Of a stretch of DNA of 62,440 nt, positions 52,728-62,440 are shown one piece after another; positions within the stretch are counted from its first letter, which is position 1, and each line of letters begins with the position of its first letter. The stretch comes from Virgibacillus dokdonensis (GTDB taxonomy: Bacteria > Bacillota > Bacilli > Bacillales > Amphibacillaceae): NCBI RefSeq assembly GCF_900166595.1, contig NZ_LT745751.1:1-62440 (forward strand). Direction: 5' to 3'. The translations under genes and the position numbers were made by a program. The notes beneath the pieces were generated by a model. It was not told where the DNA came from and did not search any database. It saw nothing but the letters and a program-made list of their open reading frames with translations.

Positions 52728-53513
52728 ATGTTACTTGTACTAGATGTTGGGAATACAAATACCGTATTGGGGGTCTTTGAAGGAGAAAATTTAAAGCACC
52801 AATGGAGAATTAAAACGGATCGACATAAAACAGAGGATGAATACGGCATGTTAATGCAATCCCTGTTTGCTTACAAAGGCATTTCTAATTCCGATATATC
52901 CGGAGTCATTATTTCTTCTGTCGTACCGCCAATTATGTACGCGTTAGAAAAGATGTGCAAGGACTATTTTCAAATAGAACCGATGATTATTGGGAAGGAA
53001 CCTGTACATAATTATTTAAAAATGCAGTATCCCAATCCGAAAGAAATTGGGGCAGATCGAATTGTTAATGCAGTAGGCGCTATAGAAGAATATGGCGCAC
53101 CACTTATCATTATTGATTTTGGGACAGCAACTACTTACTGCTATATAAATGAAAAAAAAGAATATTATGGCGGCGTCATTACTCCTGGCTTAAATGTGGC
53201 AATGGAAGCCTTGTACAATAGAGCTTCAAAATTACCAAAAATTGAAATACAAGCACCGCCCCATGTTATTGGAACATCTACTGTAGAAGCTATGCAATCT
53301 GGGGTTGTTTATGGATATGTAGGACAAGTAGATGGAATCGTTCGCCGTATGGAAATAGAAATGAATACGAGTACAACAGTTATTGCAACTGGCGGTTTAG
53401 CAGCTTTGATAGCTAATGAATCAGAAGTCATTCATCAAGTTGATCCATATTTAACCTTAAAAGGTTTGCGAATAATTTATGATAGGAATAAAGATTCTAA
53501 TAATAATTTCTAA
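52728..53513 (+). CDS. coaX: Type III pantothenate kinase
   Basis: 261 residues. First step of coenzyme A synthesis. ASKHA-fold motifs: [39 protein letters not shown], and the C-terminal [14 protein letters not shown]. The ATG follows AGAGAGGTTTGGAACCAT. It precedes hslO as in B. subtilis, with 219 bp between them and no clear terminator. Confidence 0.96.
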   Translation: MLLVLDVGNTNTVLGVFEGENLKHQWRIKTDRHKTEDEYGMLMQSLFAYKGISNSDISGVIISSVVPPIMYALEKMCKDYFQIEPMIIGKEPVHNYLKMQYPNPKEIGADRIVNAVGAIEEYGAPLIIIDFGTATTYCYINEKKEYYGGVITPGLNVAMEALYNRASKLPKIEIQAPPHVIGTSTVEAMQSGVVYGYVGQVDGIVRRMEIEMNTSTTVIATGGLAALIANESEVIHQVDPYLTLKGLRIIYDRNKDSNNNF

Positions 53514-53732
53514 ATCGTCTACGATAGGTGTCTATAAAGCCTTAACTTGATGAGATGGGTTATACATTTTTGCTGTTCACTAAGATGGTTGATTTACTAA
53601 TGTATCCTGAATATAGGTTGCTGTAAGACTACTACTTCAAATATAGGGAAATGGAAATAACAGCATGGCAACTGGGGTATAAACGGACCGTCTACTGATC
53701 TTATTATTTACACAAGAAGGGAGAAAAGACTT

Positions 53733-54617
53733 GTGAAAGACTTTATTATAAAAGCAACGGCTTATAATGGAATGGTGCGTGCTTATGCAGCGCTTTCTAC
53801 AAATACAGTGGAAGAGGCACGTCAACGGCATGATACATGGGCAACTGCCTCGGCTGCTCTAGGAAGAACACTTACAATTACTGGTATGATGGGTGCTATG
53901 TTAAAAGGGGAGGATTCTATTACTACAAAGGTGATGGGAACGGGCCCTTTAGGAGCAATCATTGCTGATGCAGATGCAAAAGGACATGTTCGTGGCTATG
54001 TAATGAATCCGCATGTAGATTTTGAACTAAATGAAAAAGGGAAACTAGATGTTGCTAGAGCAGTTGGGAAAGAAGGAAGCATTAGTGTTATAAAAGATTT
54101 AGGCTTAAAAGATTATTTTACAGGAGAAGTTCCAATTATTTCCGGGGAAATAAGCGAGGATTTTACCTATTATTTTGCAAATTCCGAGCAAAATCCTTCA
54201 GCTGTTGGGGCTGGTGTTTTAGTTAATCCTGATCATAGTATTTTAGCAGCTGGAGGATTTATTGTACAGCTTATGCCTGGAGCTAGTGATGAAGTTATTC
54301 AACAGCTAGAAGAGCAAATTCAATCTTTTCCACCGATTTCTTCCCTTATCCGCGAAGGAAATACACCAGAGCAAATTTTGCAACGTTTATTTAGAGGTCA
54401 GGAAATTAAAATACATGAATCATTACCGATGGAATTTCACTGTAGATGTTCTAAAGAACGTGTTGAGCGAGCTATTCAAGGTCTTGGGGAAGCGGAAATC
54501 CAAAGTATGATAGAAGAAGATCATGGAGCTGAAGCAAGCTGCCATTTTTGCAATAAGACGTATCAGTTTGCAGAAGAAGATTTGCGTCTTTTAAAGCAAA
54601 GCTTGAGTGAAAATTAA
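53733..54617 (+). CDS. hslO: Redox-regulated chaperone Hsp33
   Basis: 294 residues. Holdase activated by oxidation of a zinc-binding C-terminal switch: [10 protein letters not shown] and CHFCNKTY supply the four cysteines. N-terminal [18 protein letters not shown] and [12 protein letters not shown] match the family. Start is GTG with AGAAGGGAG upstream. A truncated family A copy follows closely. Confidence 0.96.
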   Translation: MKDFIIKATAYNGMVRAYAALSTNTVEEARQRHDTWATASAALGRTLTITGMMGAMLKGEDSITTKVMGTGPLGAIIADADAKGHVRGYVMNPHVDFELNEKGKLDVARAVGKEGSISVIKDLGLKDYFTGEVPIISGEISEDFTYYFANSEQNPSAVGAGVLVNPDHSILAAGGFIVQLMPGASDEVIQQLEEQIQSFPPISSLIREGNTPEQILQRLFRGQEIKIHESLPMEFHCRCSKERVERAIQGLGEAEIQSMIEEDHGAEASCHFCNKTYQFAEEDLRLLKQSLSEN

Positions 54618-55219
54618 GTTTTTATAATAAAATAAGAAAGTATAAAATGAGGTGCTTGGGGATAAGGAAACACCGAATAGCCACGTCCGGCTTCATCGCC
54701 CAGCAACTGGGCAACTTCACGAAATCACCCTACGATAAGCACCTTCGCTTACATTGTCTGCTTCGTGACTAAAATGAATGTGGGAGGAATAATCCCCTCC
54801 CATAGTCATTGGGTAGATTCATCTTAGCTTACATATGAAGTGCTTCTAAATCTAACTTTTTAGAATTAGGAATGTATGCTAGATATGTCTAAGTGGGAGA
54901 TAATAGTACATAGGAGAAGAATCACAGTTAATGGAAGATGTACGTAACTATCACATTTTGGAAGTATTAGAGAAAAACACAACTTTTTAGCTGTACATTG
55001 ACGGATTATTACTATAAACCATGCAAAAACCCTCACTAGTCATGTTCCGCGTTATTCCAATGAGGTCAAGAACTTTCTCTTCAACATGAAAATATCATTA
55101 TGTACAAATAAATTCCGTTTATATTCTATAGATTGTACGCTTTCGTTGCTAAGCAAAAATTGGTAGTGAAGCAAGTCCTATTTAATTGAATATTCAGTTT
55201 ATAATAGGGGGAATAACGC
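54618..55219. other. Intergenic region between hslO and yacD
   Basis: Begins with truncated family A copy A8. GGGAGG/CCTCCC at about 54781-54803 forms a small hairpin. The rest, A+T-rich, has no recognisable gene or known RNA. Confidence 0.45.
54632..54770 (+). repeat. Family A dispersed repeat, copy A8 (3'-truncated)
   Basis: AATAAGAAAGTATAAAATGAGG, CCACGTCCGGCTTCATCGCCCAGCAAC and CACCCTACGATAAGCACC match the left half. The sequence then diverges before the GGAAGGCCGACT segment. Confidence 0.85.
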
Positions 55220-56119
55220 ATGTCAAAGAAGTTAATGTTAGGTATAATTGTCCTATTGTTAGTAACAAATATCGCCACTTTGTTCGTATGGAACCAAGAA
55301 GAAGTAGATATTGAAACAGGTAATGGCAAGAAGTATAAAAATAACGAAGCTGCAGCCACCGTTAATGGAGAAGAAATAAGCATTGAGGAGTGGCGAAAGG
55401 CTTTACGTGATACATATGGTGAAGAACATTTAAAAGCGATGATTGATCGGGAAATTGTAAGCCAATTAGCGAACGAAAGAGACATTTCCATAAGTGATAA
55501 AGTGATTGAAAGAGAGATATCTCTGTTGCTTGCTATGCAAGGTGTTCTAACCGAATCAGAATATGAAGATTTGGAAGCGAAGTGGGAAAAGGATATTCGA
55601 CATCGCTATCAGCTGGAGAGGTTATTAACAGAAGATGTTTCGGTATCGGATGATACGATGAAAGAGCATTATGAAACATATGGCGAGCAATATAATTTTA
55701 CAGCTTCGATGCAACTGTCCCATATTATTGTAAAAGAAATGAAAACTGCTGAGAAGGTATACAATGAATTAGAACAGGGGGCGTCTTTTAATTTACTAGC
55801 CCAAGAGTATTCTGTCGATGAAGAAACGCGTGGGGTTGGAGGATATTTAGGGTATCTATCTACAGAAAGCCAATACTTTCCAGATAGTTACGAAGTGATT
55901 GTCAATAATTTGCAGGAGTTCTCTTATAGTGAACCTTTTGAGGTGGGAGGAGAGGTTGCGCTCATCTACCTTCATCGAAAACTGCCTTCAATAACCTTTA
56001 CGTATGAAGAAATGAAACCGTATATAATGAGTGAATTAGCTTTACAGGAGAAGAAACAAACCTTAGAAGCTGATCCGCTGTGGGAAAGTCAGGATATTGA
56101 ATGGATTTATTCTGAATAG
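55220..56119 (+). CDS. yacD: PrsA-like peptidyl-prolyl isomerase YacD
   Basis: 299 residues. N-terminal membrane or signal segment (KKLMLGIIVLLLVTNIATLFV), SurA-type N-domain, and a parvulin rotamase domain (MQLSHIIVKEMKTAEKVYNELEQGASFNLLAQEYSVD, GGYLGYLS). No lipobox cysteine follows the hydrophobic stretch, so it is probably membrane-anchored, unlike PrsA. GGGGG precedes the ATG. Substrate unknown. Confidence 0.92.
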   Translation: MSKKLMLGIIVLLLVTNIATLFVWNQEEVDIETGNGKKYKNNEAAATVNGEEISIEEWRKALRDTYGEEHLKAMIDREIVSQLANERDISISDKVIEREISLLLAMQGVLTESEYEDLEAKWEKDIRHRYQLERLLTEDVSVSDDTMKEHYETYGEQYNFTASMQLSHIIVKEMKTAEKVYNELEQGASFNLLAQEYSVDEETRGVGGYLGYLSTESQYFPDSYEVIVNNLQEFSYSEPFEVGGEVALIYLHRKLPSITFTYEEMKPYIMSELALQEKKQTLEADPLWESQDIEWIYSE

Positions 56120-56181
56120 AGTAGCTTAAGAAAAGCAAGGTATTTTTTAAGCCCAAATATCTATAGATTCAATTTGATTCG

Positions 56182-56210
56182 TTGACATTTTTTAAGGAAC
56201 AGCGTAAATT
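56182..56210 (+). promoter_or_regulatory. Sigma-A promoter of cysK
   Basis: TTGACA (56182-56187) and TAAATT (56205-56210), spacer 17 bp. Control by CymR is expected for this gene, but I cannot assign a site. Confidence 0.65.
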
Positions 56211-56253
56211 AGTATTAAACTTATCGATTAACTAGGGATTAGGAGGCTGAAAA

Positions 56254-57183
56254 ATGAAAGTTGCTCAAAGTGTAGCAGAATTAATTGGTGAGACTCCGAT
56301 TGTGAAATTAAAAGGTATTGTAGATGAAAATAGTGCAGATATTTATGTGAAGTTGGAATTTATGAATCCAGGTAGCTCCGTAAAGGATCGAATTGCTTTA
56401 GCCATGGTGGAAGCTGCGGAACGAGAGGGCAAGTTAAAGCCAGGAGATACGATTATAGAGCCAACAAGTGGTAATACAGGGATAGGCTTAGCGATGGTTG
56501 CAGCTGCAAAAGATTATAAAGCAATCCTAGTTATGCCTGATACGATGAGTTTAGAACGTCGTAATCTTTTACGAGCTTATGGAGCAGAGCTTGTGCTAAC
56601 TCCAGGAGCAGAAGGAATGAAGGGTGCTATTCATAAAGCAGAAGAGTTACAAAAAGCACATGGCTACTTTATGCCACAGCAATTTAATAATTTTGCAAAC
56701 CCTGATATTCATGAAAGTACAACGGGTAAAGAGATCATCGCCCAAATGAGTGATGGATTAGATGCTTTTATTGCTGGTATTGGCACAGGAGGAACCATCA
56801 CTGGAGCAGGAAAAGTTTTAAAAGAACATTTCGATCGTCTGCAAGTTTTTGCTGTTGAACCAGCGTCTTCAGCAGTTCTGTCTGGGGAAAAGCCTGGTCC
56901 CCATAAGATACAAGGAATAGGTGCAGGGTTTGTGCCAAGTATTTTAAATACAGAAATATATGATGATATATACCAAATTAAAAATGATGAAGCATATGAA
57001 GTTGCCCGCGAAGTTGCCACGAATAACGGCATTCTTGGAGGCGTTTCTGCAGGTGCAGCTATAGCCGCAGCAAAGAAAGTAGCCAAAAAGCTAGGAAAAG
57101 GAAAAAAAATATTGGCCATTTTTCCAGATAATGGGGAAAGGTATTTATCAACACCACTTTATCAATTTGGAGATGAAGATTAA
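56254..57183 (+). CDS. cysK: Cysteine synthase A
   Basis: 309 residues. PLP enzyme making cysteine from O-acetylserine and sulfide. PLP lysine in [15 protein letters not shown], substrate loop [11 protein letters not shown], phosphate loop [10 protein letters not shown] and [20 protein letters not shown] precedes the ATG. In B. subtilis pabB-pabA-pabC follow; here folP follows after a terminator. Confidence 0.97.
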   Translation: MKVAQSVAELIGETPIVKLKGIVDENSADIYVKLEFMNPGSSVKDRIALAMVEAAEREGKLKPGDTIIEPTSGNTGIGLAMVAAAKDYKAILVMPDTMSLERRNLLRAYGAELVLTPGAEGMKGAIHKAEELQKAHGYFMPQQFNNFANPDIHESTTGKEIIAQMSDGLDAFIAGIGTGGTITGAGKVLKEHFDRLQVFAVEPASSAVLSGEKPGPHKIQGIGAGFVPSILNTEIYDDIYQIKNDEAYEVAREVATNNGILGGVSAGAAIAAAKKVAKKLGKGKKILAIFPDNGERYLSTPLYQFGDED

Positions 57184-57205
57184 GTAGTAGCGATCTCTGC
57201 CCAAG

Positions 57206-57240
57206 AAAAACCGGTACCAATGCTAGGTACTGGTTTTTTC
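57206..57240 (+). terminator. Terminator of cysK
   Basis: AAAAACCGGTACC and GGTACTGGTTTTTT pair around AATGCTA. Confidence 0.9.
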
Positions 57241-57259
57241 GATTGCAATGAAGGACCAG

Positions 57260-57302
57260 AATAAGAAAAATTTATACCATGGTGATAAGGTAAGTTTTTT
57301 AA
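57260..57302 (+). repeat. Family B fragment B12
   Basis: ATAAGAAAAATTTATACC joined to ATGGTGATAAGGTAAGTTTTTTAA; a compact remnant. Confidence 0.45.
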
Positions 57303-57450
57303 TTGTAAATAACTAACATGTGTTTACATAACAATACGTTCAAACATAACGAAAATACGAACGTCAATCTTGCTTACGTAATATAAACAGGTCGCTTGCC
57401 AAAACATAGTATGATACGATAAGAGAAAAGGTAGAAAGAAGGACTGAAGA

Positions 57451-58275
57451 ATGATGCGATTAATAACGAAAAAACAATCGTATGATTTAACGGATCGCAC
57501 ACTCATTATGGGTATAATAAACGTCACGCCGGATTCTTTTTCAGATGGCGGAAATTATAATACGGTTAAAAGTGCTATTGAACAAGCCGTAAAGCTGGAG
57601 AAAGATGGTGCACATATACTTGATATTGGCGGTGAATCTACACGACCTAATCACGAGCCGGTTTCTCAGGAAGAAGAAATTGCACGTGTGGTTCCTATTA
57701 TTCGTGAAGTAAAGAAGCATGTCAGCATACCAATTTCGATTGATACATATAAAGCGGAGACTGCCAAAGCGGGATTAGATGCAGGTGCTGATATGATTAA
57801 CGATGTGTGGGGTGCTAAACGAGAGCCAGACATTGCGAAAGTAGCTAAAATGTATAACGTTCCGATTATATTAATGCATAATCGAACGAACATGAATTAT
57901 CAAGATTTAATTCCTGATATGCTCACGGATTTGGAAGAAAGCATAAATATTGCGCTAGATGCAGGCGTTTTACATGAACAAATTATTATCGATCCTGGTA
58001 TTGGTTTTGCGAAGACGGCAGAACATAATCTACTCGTCATGAATCAATTAGAGCGTTTTTCCGAGCTAGGATATCCACTACTTTTAGGAACTTCTAGGAA
58101 ACGATTCATAGGGCATATCTTGGATGAACCTCCACAAAATCGTGATATTGGTACAGGGGCAACAACTTGCATGGGAGTTATGAAAGGCGCTCAAATCATT
58201 CGGGTACATGATGTAAAAACAAATGGACAGCTTGCTAAAATGATGGATGCAATGCTTCATGTAAAAAGAGGTTGA
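57451..58275 (+). CDS. folP: Dihydropteroate synthase
   Basis: 274 residues (Sul). Condenses p-aminobenzoate with the pterin diphosphate; sulfonamide target. MGIINVTPDSFSDGGNY, LDIGGESTRPNHEPV, DTYKAETAKAGLDAGADMINDVWG, DPGIGFAKTAEHN and LLGTSRKRFIG are the family blocks. Two ATGs at 57451 and 57454 are both possible. It starts a four-gene folate cluster; folB follows after 4 bp. Confidence 0.97.
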   Translation: MMRLITKKQSYDLTDRTLIMGIINVTPDSFSDGGNYNTVKSAIEQAVKLEKDGAHILDIGGESTRPNHEPVSQEEEIARVVPIIREVKKHVSIPISIDTYKAETAKAGLDAGADMINDVWGAKREPDIAKVAKMYNVPIILMHNRTNMNYQDLIPDMLTDLEESINIALDAGVLHEQIIIDPGIGFAKTAEHNLLVMNQLERFSELGYPLLLGTSRKRFIGHILDEPPQNRDIGTGATTCMGVMKGAQIIRVHDVKTNGQLAKMMDAMLHVKRG

Positions 58276-58279
58276 GGAT

Positions 58280-58645
58280 ATGGATAAAATACTTTTACAA
58301 CAACTGCAATTTTATGGTTTTCATGGATTGCTACCAGAAGAAAATAAATTAGGGCAACGTTTTCAAGTGGACGCTACGCTCTATCTAGATTTAAGCAAGC
58401 CTGGAAACAGTGACGATATGAATGATTCGATTCACTACGGGCAAGCCTATGAATATATTAGGGAAATTGTGGAGGGGGAAGCGAAACAACTAATCGAATC
58501 GGTGGCTGAAAATATTGCAGAAAAGTTATTAACGTCATTTGATATACTTGAAGCATGTAACATAAAGCTTATTAAGCCAGATCCACCGATTCCAGGTCAA
58601 TACCATTCTGTGGCCGTAGAGATATATAGGGAGAAGGTAAAATGA
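58280..58645 (+). CDS. folB: Dihydroneopterin aldolase
   Basis: 121 residues. Releases glycolaldehyde in folate synthesis. QQLQFYGFHGLLPEENKLGQRFQVDATL holds the catalytic tyrosine and glutamate; LIESVAENIAEKLL and IKLIKPDPPIPG are conserved. GAGGTTGAGG precedes the ATG. Its end overlaps folK by four bases. Confidence 0.96.
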   Translation: MDKILLQQLQFYGFHGLLPEENKLGQRFQVDATLYLDLSKPGNSDDMNDSIHYGQAYEYIREIVEGEAKQLIESVAENIAEKLLTSFDILEACNIKLIKPDPPIPGQYHSVAVEIYREKVK

Positions 58646-59160
58646 ATCACGTATATATAGCATTAGGAACCAATATCGAACCAAGAGAAAATTTTTTAAA
58701 AGAAGGCGTACGTCTATTACAGGAACATGCACAAATTCATATCACAAAAACATCATCTATCTACCAGACAGCACCTGTAGGCTATACGGAGCAAAATGAT
58801 TTTTTAAATATGGTCATAGAAGTGGAGACCAGTTGCTTACCATTGGAACTATTAGCATACTGTCAACAAATAGAAAACGAATTAGGCAGGAAACGAATCA
58901 TTCGCTTTGGTCCTCGTACAATAGACCTTGACATTTTATTATATAATCAAGAAAATATAGAAATGGAGCGTTTAACAATTCCGCATCCGCGCATGCATGA
59001 ACGTGCATTTGTACTTGTACCTTTAAACGAAATTGCACCACAAGCTATATTGCCATTACCTAATGGAGAAAAAGAAGTAAGTATGGTTGTAACGGAACTG
59101 CCAGGAAATGACTTAAAGGATGTAGTGAAATGGACCAAAAAAGATTCGGTAGACGAATAA
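58642..59160 (+). CDS. folK: HPPK, 6-hydroxymethyl-dihydropterin pyrophosphokinase
   Basis: 172 residues. YIALGTNIEPRENFL, YQTAPVGYTEQNDFLNMVIEVET and the signature RFGPRTIDLDILLY with magnesium-binding aspartates are seen; HPRMHERAFVLVPL follows. It starts within the folB stop (ATGA) and overlaps yazB by 31 nt. Confidence 0.96.
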   Translation: MNHVYIALGTNIEPRENFLKEGVRLLQEHAQIHITKTSSIYQTAPVGYTEQNDFLNMVIEVETSCLPLELLAYCQQIENELGRKRIIRFGPRTIDLDILLYNQENIEMERLTIPHPRMHERAFVLVPLNEIAPQAILPLPNGEKEVSMVVTELPGNDLKDVVKWTKKDSVDE

Positions 59161-59351
59161 AAGCTTTTCGTAAATTAAAAGGGTATACCCAGGTGGAATT
59201 TGCCAAAAAGCTTTGTGTTCCACTGTCTGTTATTGGCAGTATAGAGCGAGGTGTTAAGCCGATTTCTGATGATCTTTTAGACATAGTAGTGCATACACTT
59301 GATATCTCTAAAGAAGAGCTTATGCTTTACGATGAGGATAATACAGGTTAA
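59130..59351 (+). CDS. yazB: Cro/CI-type DNA-binding protein YazB
   Basis: 73 residues, a single helix-turn-helix of the XRE class (GYTQVEFAKKLCVPLSVIGSIERG). Target unknown. Conserved at the end of the folate cluster. No own ribosome site stands out beyond AAAGGATG, and the overlap with folK indicates coupled translation. Confidence 0.9.
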   Translation: MDQKRFGRRIKAFRKLKGYTQVEFAKKLCVPLSVIGSIERGVKPISDDLLDIVVHTLDISKEELMLYDEDNTG

Positions 59352-59568
59352 TAAAGCATGGAAGGTAGAAAATGAGAGGTCAATGATCTCTCCCATAGGT
59401 GATGCTATGTTTTCTAATTGAGTTGTAATTGCATTTCGATGGCAATTATCAATAACTTTGTCTTAGATGTTTGTTTAGGAAAGTGAGTTAGATAGATAAC
59501 TTGTTGACAATTAAGACATTTACTTTGTGATTTTAACAGAAATAATGCAACACATGAAGTTTATATAA

Positions 59569-61101
<1,533 letters not shown>

Positions 61102-61113
61102 AAGTATGTGTTG

Positions 61114-61163
61114 TAAAAAACACAAGGAGATCAGATTTATTATCACTTTCCTTGTGTTTTTTT
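61114..61163 (+). terminator. Terminator of lysS
   Basis: AAAAACACAAGG and CCTTGTGTTTTTTT pair around a 23-nt loop. Confidence 0.85.
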
Positions 61164-61690
61164 GTTTGAGCGCTTCTGTAAACCTGCATGCATCTTATTG
61201 AGTATATCTTCCTATTCAAGGTAGGTCTGTTATTCAGCACGATTGTTTAGTAGTTGGAGGATATGATCTAAACGCCACTTATAAAAAGGGATATAGGTGT
61301 TATTCTCTACCACATAAGACTGGTTGGGCTCGCCTTTTTCCTGAGATTCGGAAGTGGAGTGTGAGTCTTGCCACTACCTGGGCTAAACCTACTTTCTTAT
61401 TTATAAATACAGAACTCTAATTTACCTCGTTCGTATAAAAGTTCTTTAAGAGTATCATTTTTTGGTGCGTGGAGAGAAACAGCGACTCTGTGCTTTATGT
61501 GAAGGGATTTATACCTTCAATTCTGCTCAGAATAAAATGAAAGAATAGTGTAAACAATAGAAATAAATTTCCTAAAATACTTTTTTTGAAAAAAGCTTGA
61601 TTTTCGCTTTTAAACATGGTAAATTAATTAACGTTGCTTAAACAAATCAACAAACTAGATTTGAAAAACAGCAACAAAAAACAAAAAATA
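61164..61690. other. Gene-free stretch before the rRNA promoters
   Basis: About 500 bp with no recognisable coding sequence, known RNA or family A/B repeat. It ends in a very A-rich region that may act as an UP element for the rRNA promoters. Confidence 0.45.
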
Positions 61691-61692
61691 TA

Positions 61693-61721
61693 TTGACTTT
61701 GTTTTAAATGAGTGTTATATT
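61693..61721 (+). promoter_or_regulatory. rRNA operon promoter P1
   Basis: TTGACT (61693-61698) and TATATT (61716-61721), spacer 17 bp, in an A-rich context. Confidence 0.8.
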
Positions 61722-61767
61722 AATAAAGTCGCCAATTTGAAATGCCGACAATTTAATAAAAAAGTTG

Positions 61768-61796
61768 TTGACAAGCGCGGATCAAGATGGTATAAT
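61768..61796 (+). promoter_or_regulatory. rRNA operon promoter P2
   Basis: Perfect TTGACA (61768-61773) and TATAAT (61791-61796), spacer 17 bp. The leader sequence TTTGCTCTTTGAAAACTGAAC follows at about 61832. Confidence 0.9.
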
Positions 61797-61966
61797 TAAG
61801 TGGTTGACTCGCAAAAAAGCAACTGCGATATATTTGCTCTTTGAAAACTGAACAAAACAACCAGTATGTCAAGGAAAAACAAACCCTGTTTTTCTTAAGA
61901 AATAAACTGAGAGAAATCTCAGAAGAAGCTAAGAATGATGAAGAACGGTGTTCATCATCACAAACT

Positions 61967-62440
<474 letters not shown>

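Overview
The window is a chromosomal segment of a low-GC, endospore-forming Bacillaceae bacterium. Gene order from dnaX to lysS follows the origin-proximal region of Bacillus subtilis almost gene for gene. Many sporulation genes are present (bofA, csfB, yabG, sspF, spoVG, fin, spoVT, yabP/Q, spoIIE). The 16S rRNA 5' end and general sequence character suggest the Virgibacillus/Oceanobacillus group. That assignment is from memory, not from a search.

Layout. Positions 1-943 hold the right part of an ISL3-family insertion sequence, followed by a minus-strand beta-carbonic anhydrase. From 2.3 kb: dnaX-yaaK-recR-yaaL; bofA and csfB; yaaO-tmk-darA-yaaR-holB-ricT-yabA-yabB-yazA-rsmI; abrB (minus strand); metG; tatD; yabE; rnmV-rsmA; yabG; veg; sspF; ispE-purR; spoVG; glmU-prs; ctc; pth; fin; mfd; spoVT; yabM; yabN-rqcP; yabP-yabQ-divIC; yabR; a minus-strand tRNA-Met; spoIIE; yabS-yabT-tilS-hprT; ftsH; coaX; hslO; yacD; cysK; folP-folB-folK-yazB; lysS; and the promoters and first ~470 nt of a 16S rRNA gene.

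The genes cover replication and repair (dnaX, holB, yabA, recR, mfd), translation and ribosome or tRNA maturation (metG, lysS, rsmA, rsmI, rnmV, tilS, pth, ctc, rqcP), cell envelope and nucleotide supply (glmU, prs, tmk, hprT), folate and cofactor synthesis (folP/B/K, coaX), proteostasis (ftsH, hslO, yacD) and sporulation control. Promoter-like sequences fit a range of sigma factors: sigma-A (dnaX, metG, yabE, two for veg, yabR, rRNA), sigma-B (ctc), sigma-F (csfB, possibly fin), sigma-G (spoVT), sigma-H (spoVG), sigma-K (yabG). A Spo0A box lies just inside the abrB transcript, and a spoIIE promoter has the unusual 21-bp spacer. Genes present in the B. subtilis cluster but not found here are xpaC/yaaN, yabJ (ridA), pabB/pabA/pabC and dusB; tadA and the SRP RNA gene are also not seen upstream of dnaX.

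The coding content is ordinary core genome. The unusual layer is intergenic. One family of ~215-270 bp GC-richer repeats (family A, eight copies) lies in the same orientation in all eight places, and a shorter hairpin family (family B, about a dozen copies) is scattered between genes. Both show paired arms with compensatory changes between copies. One family A copy supplies the last codons and stop of the carbonic anhydrase gene.
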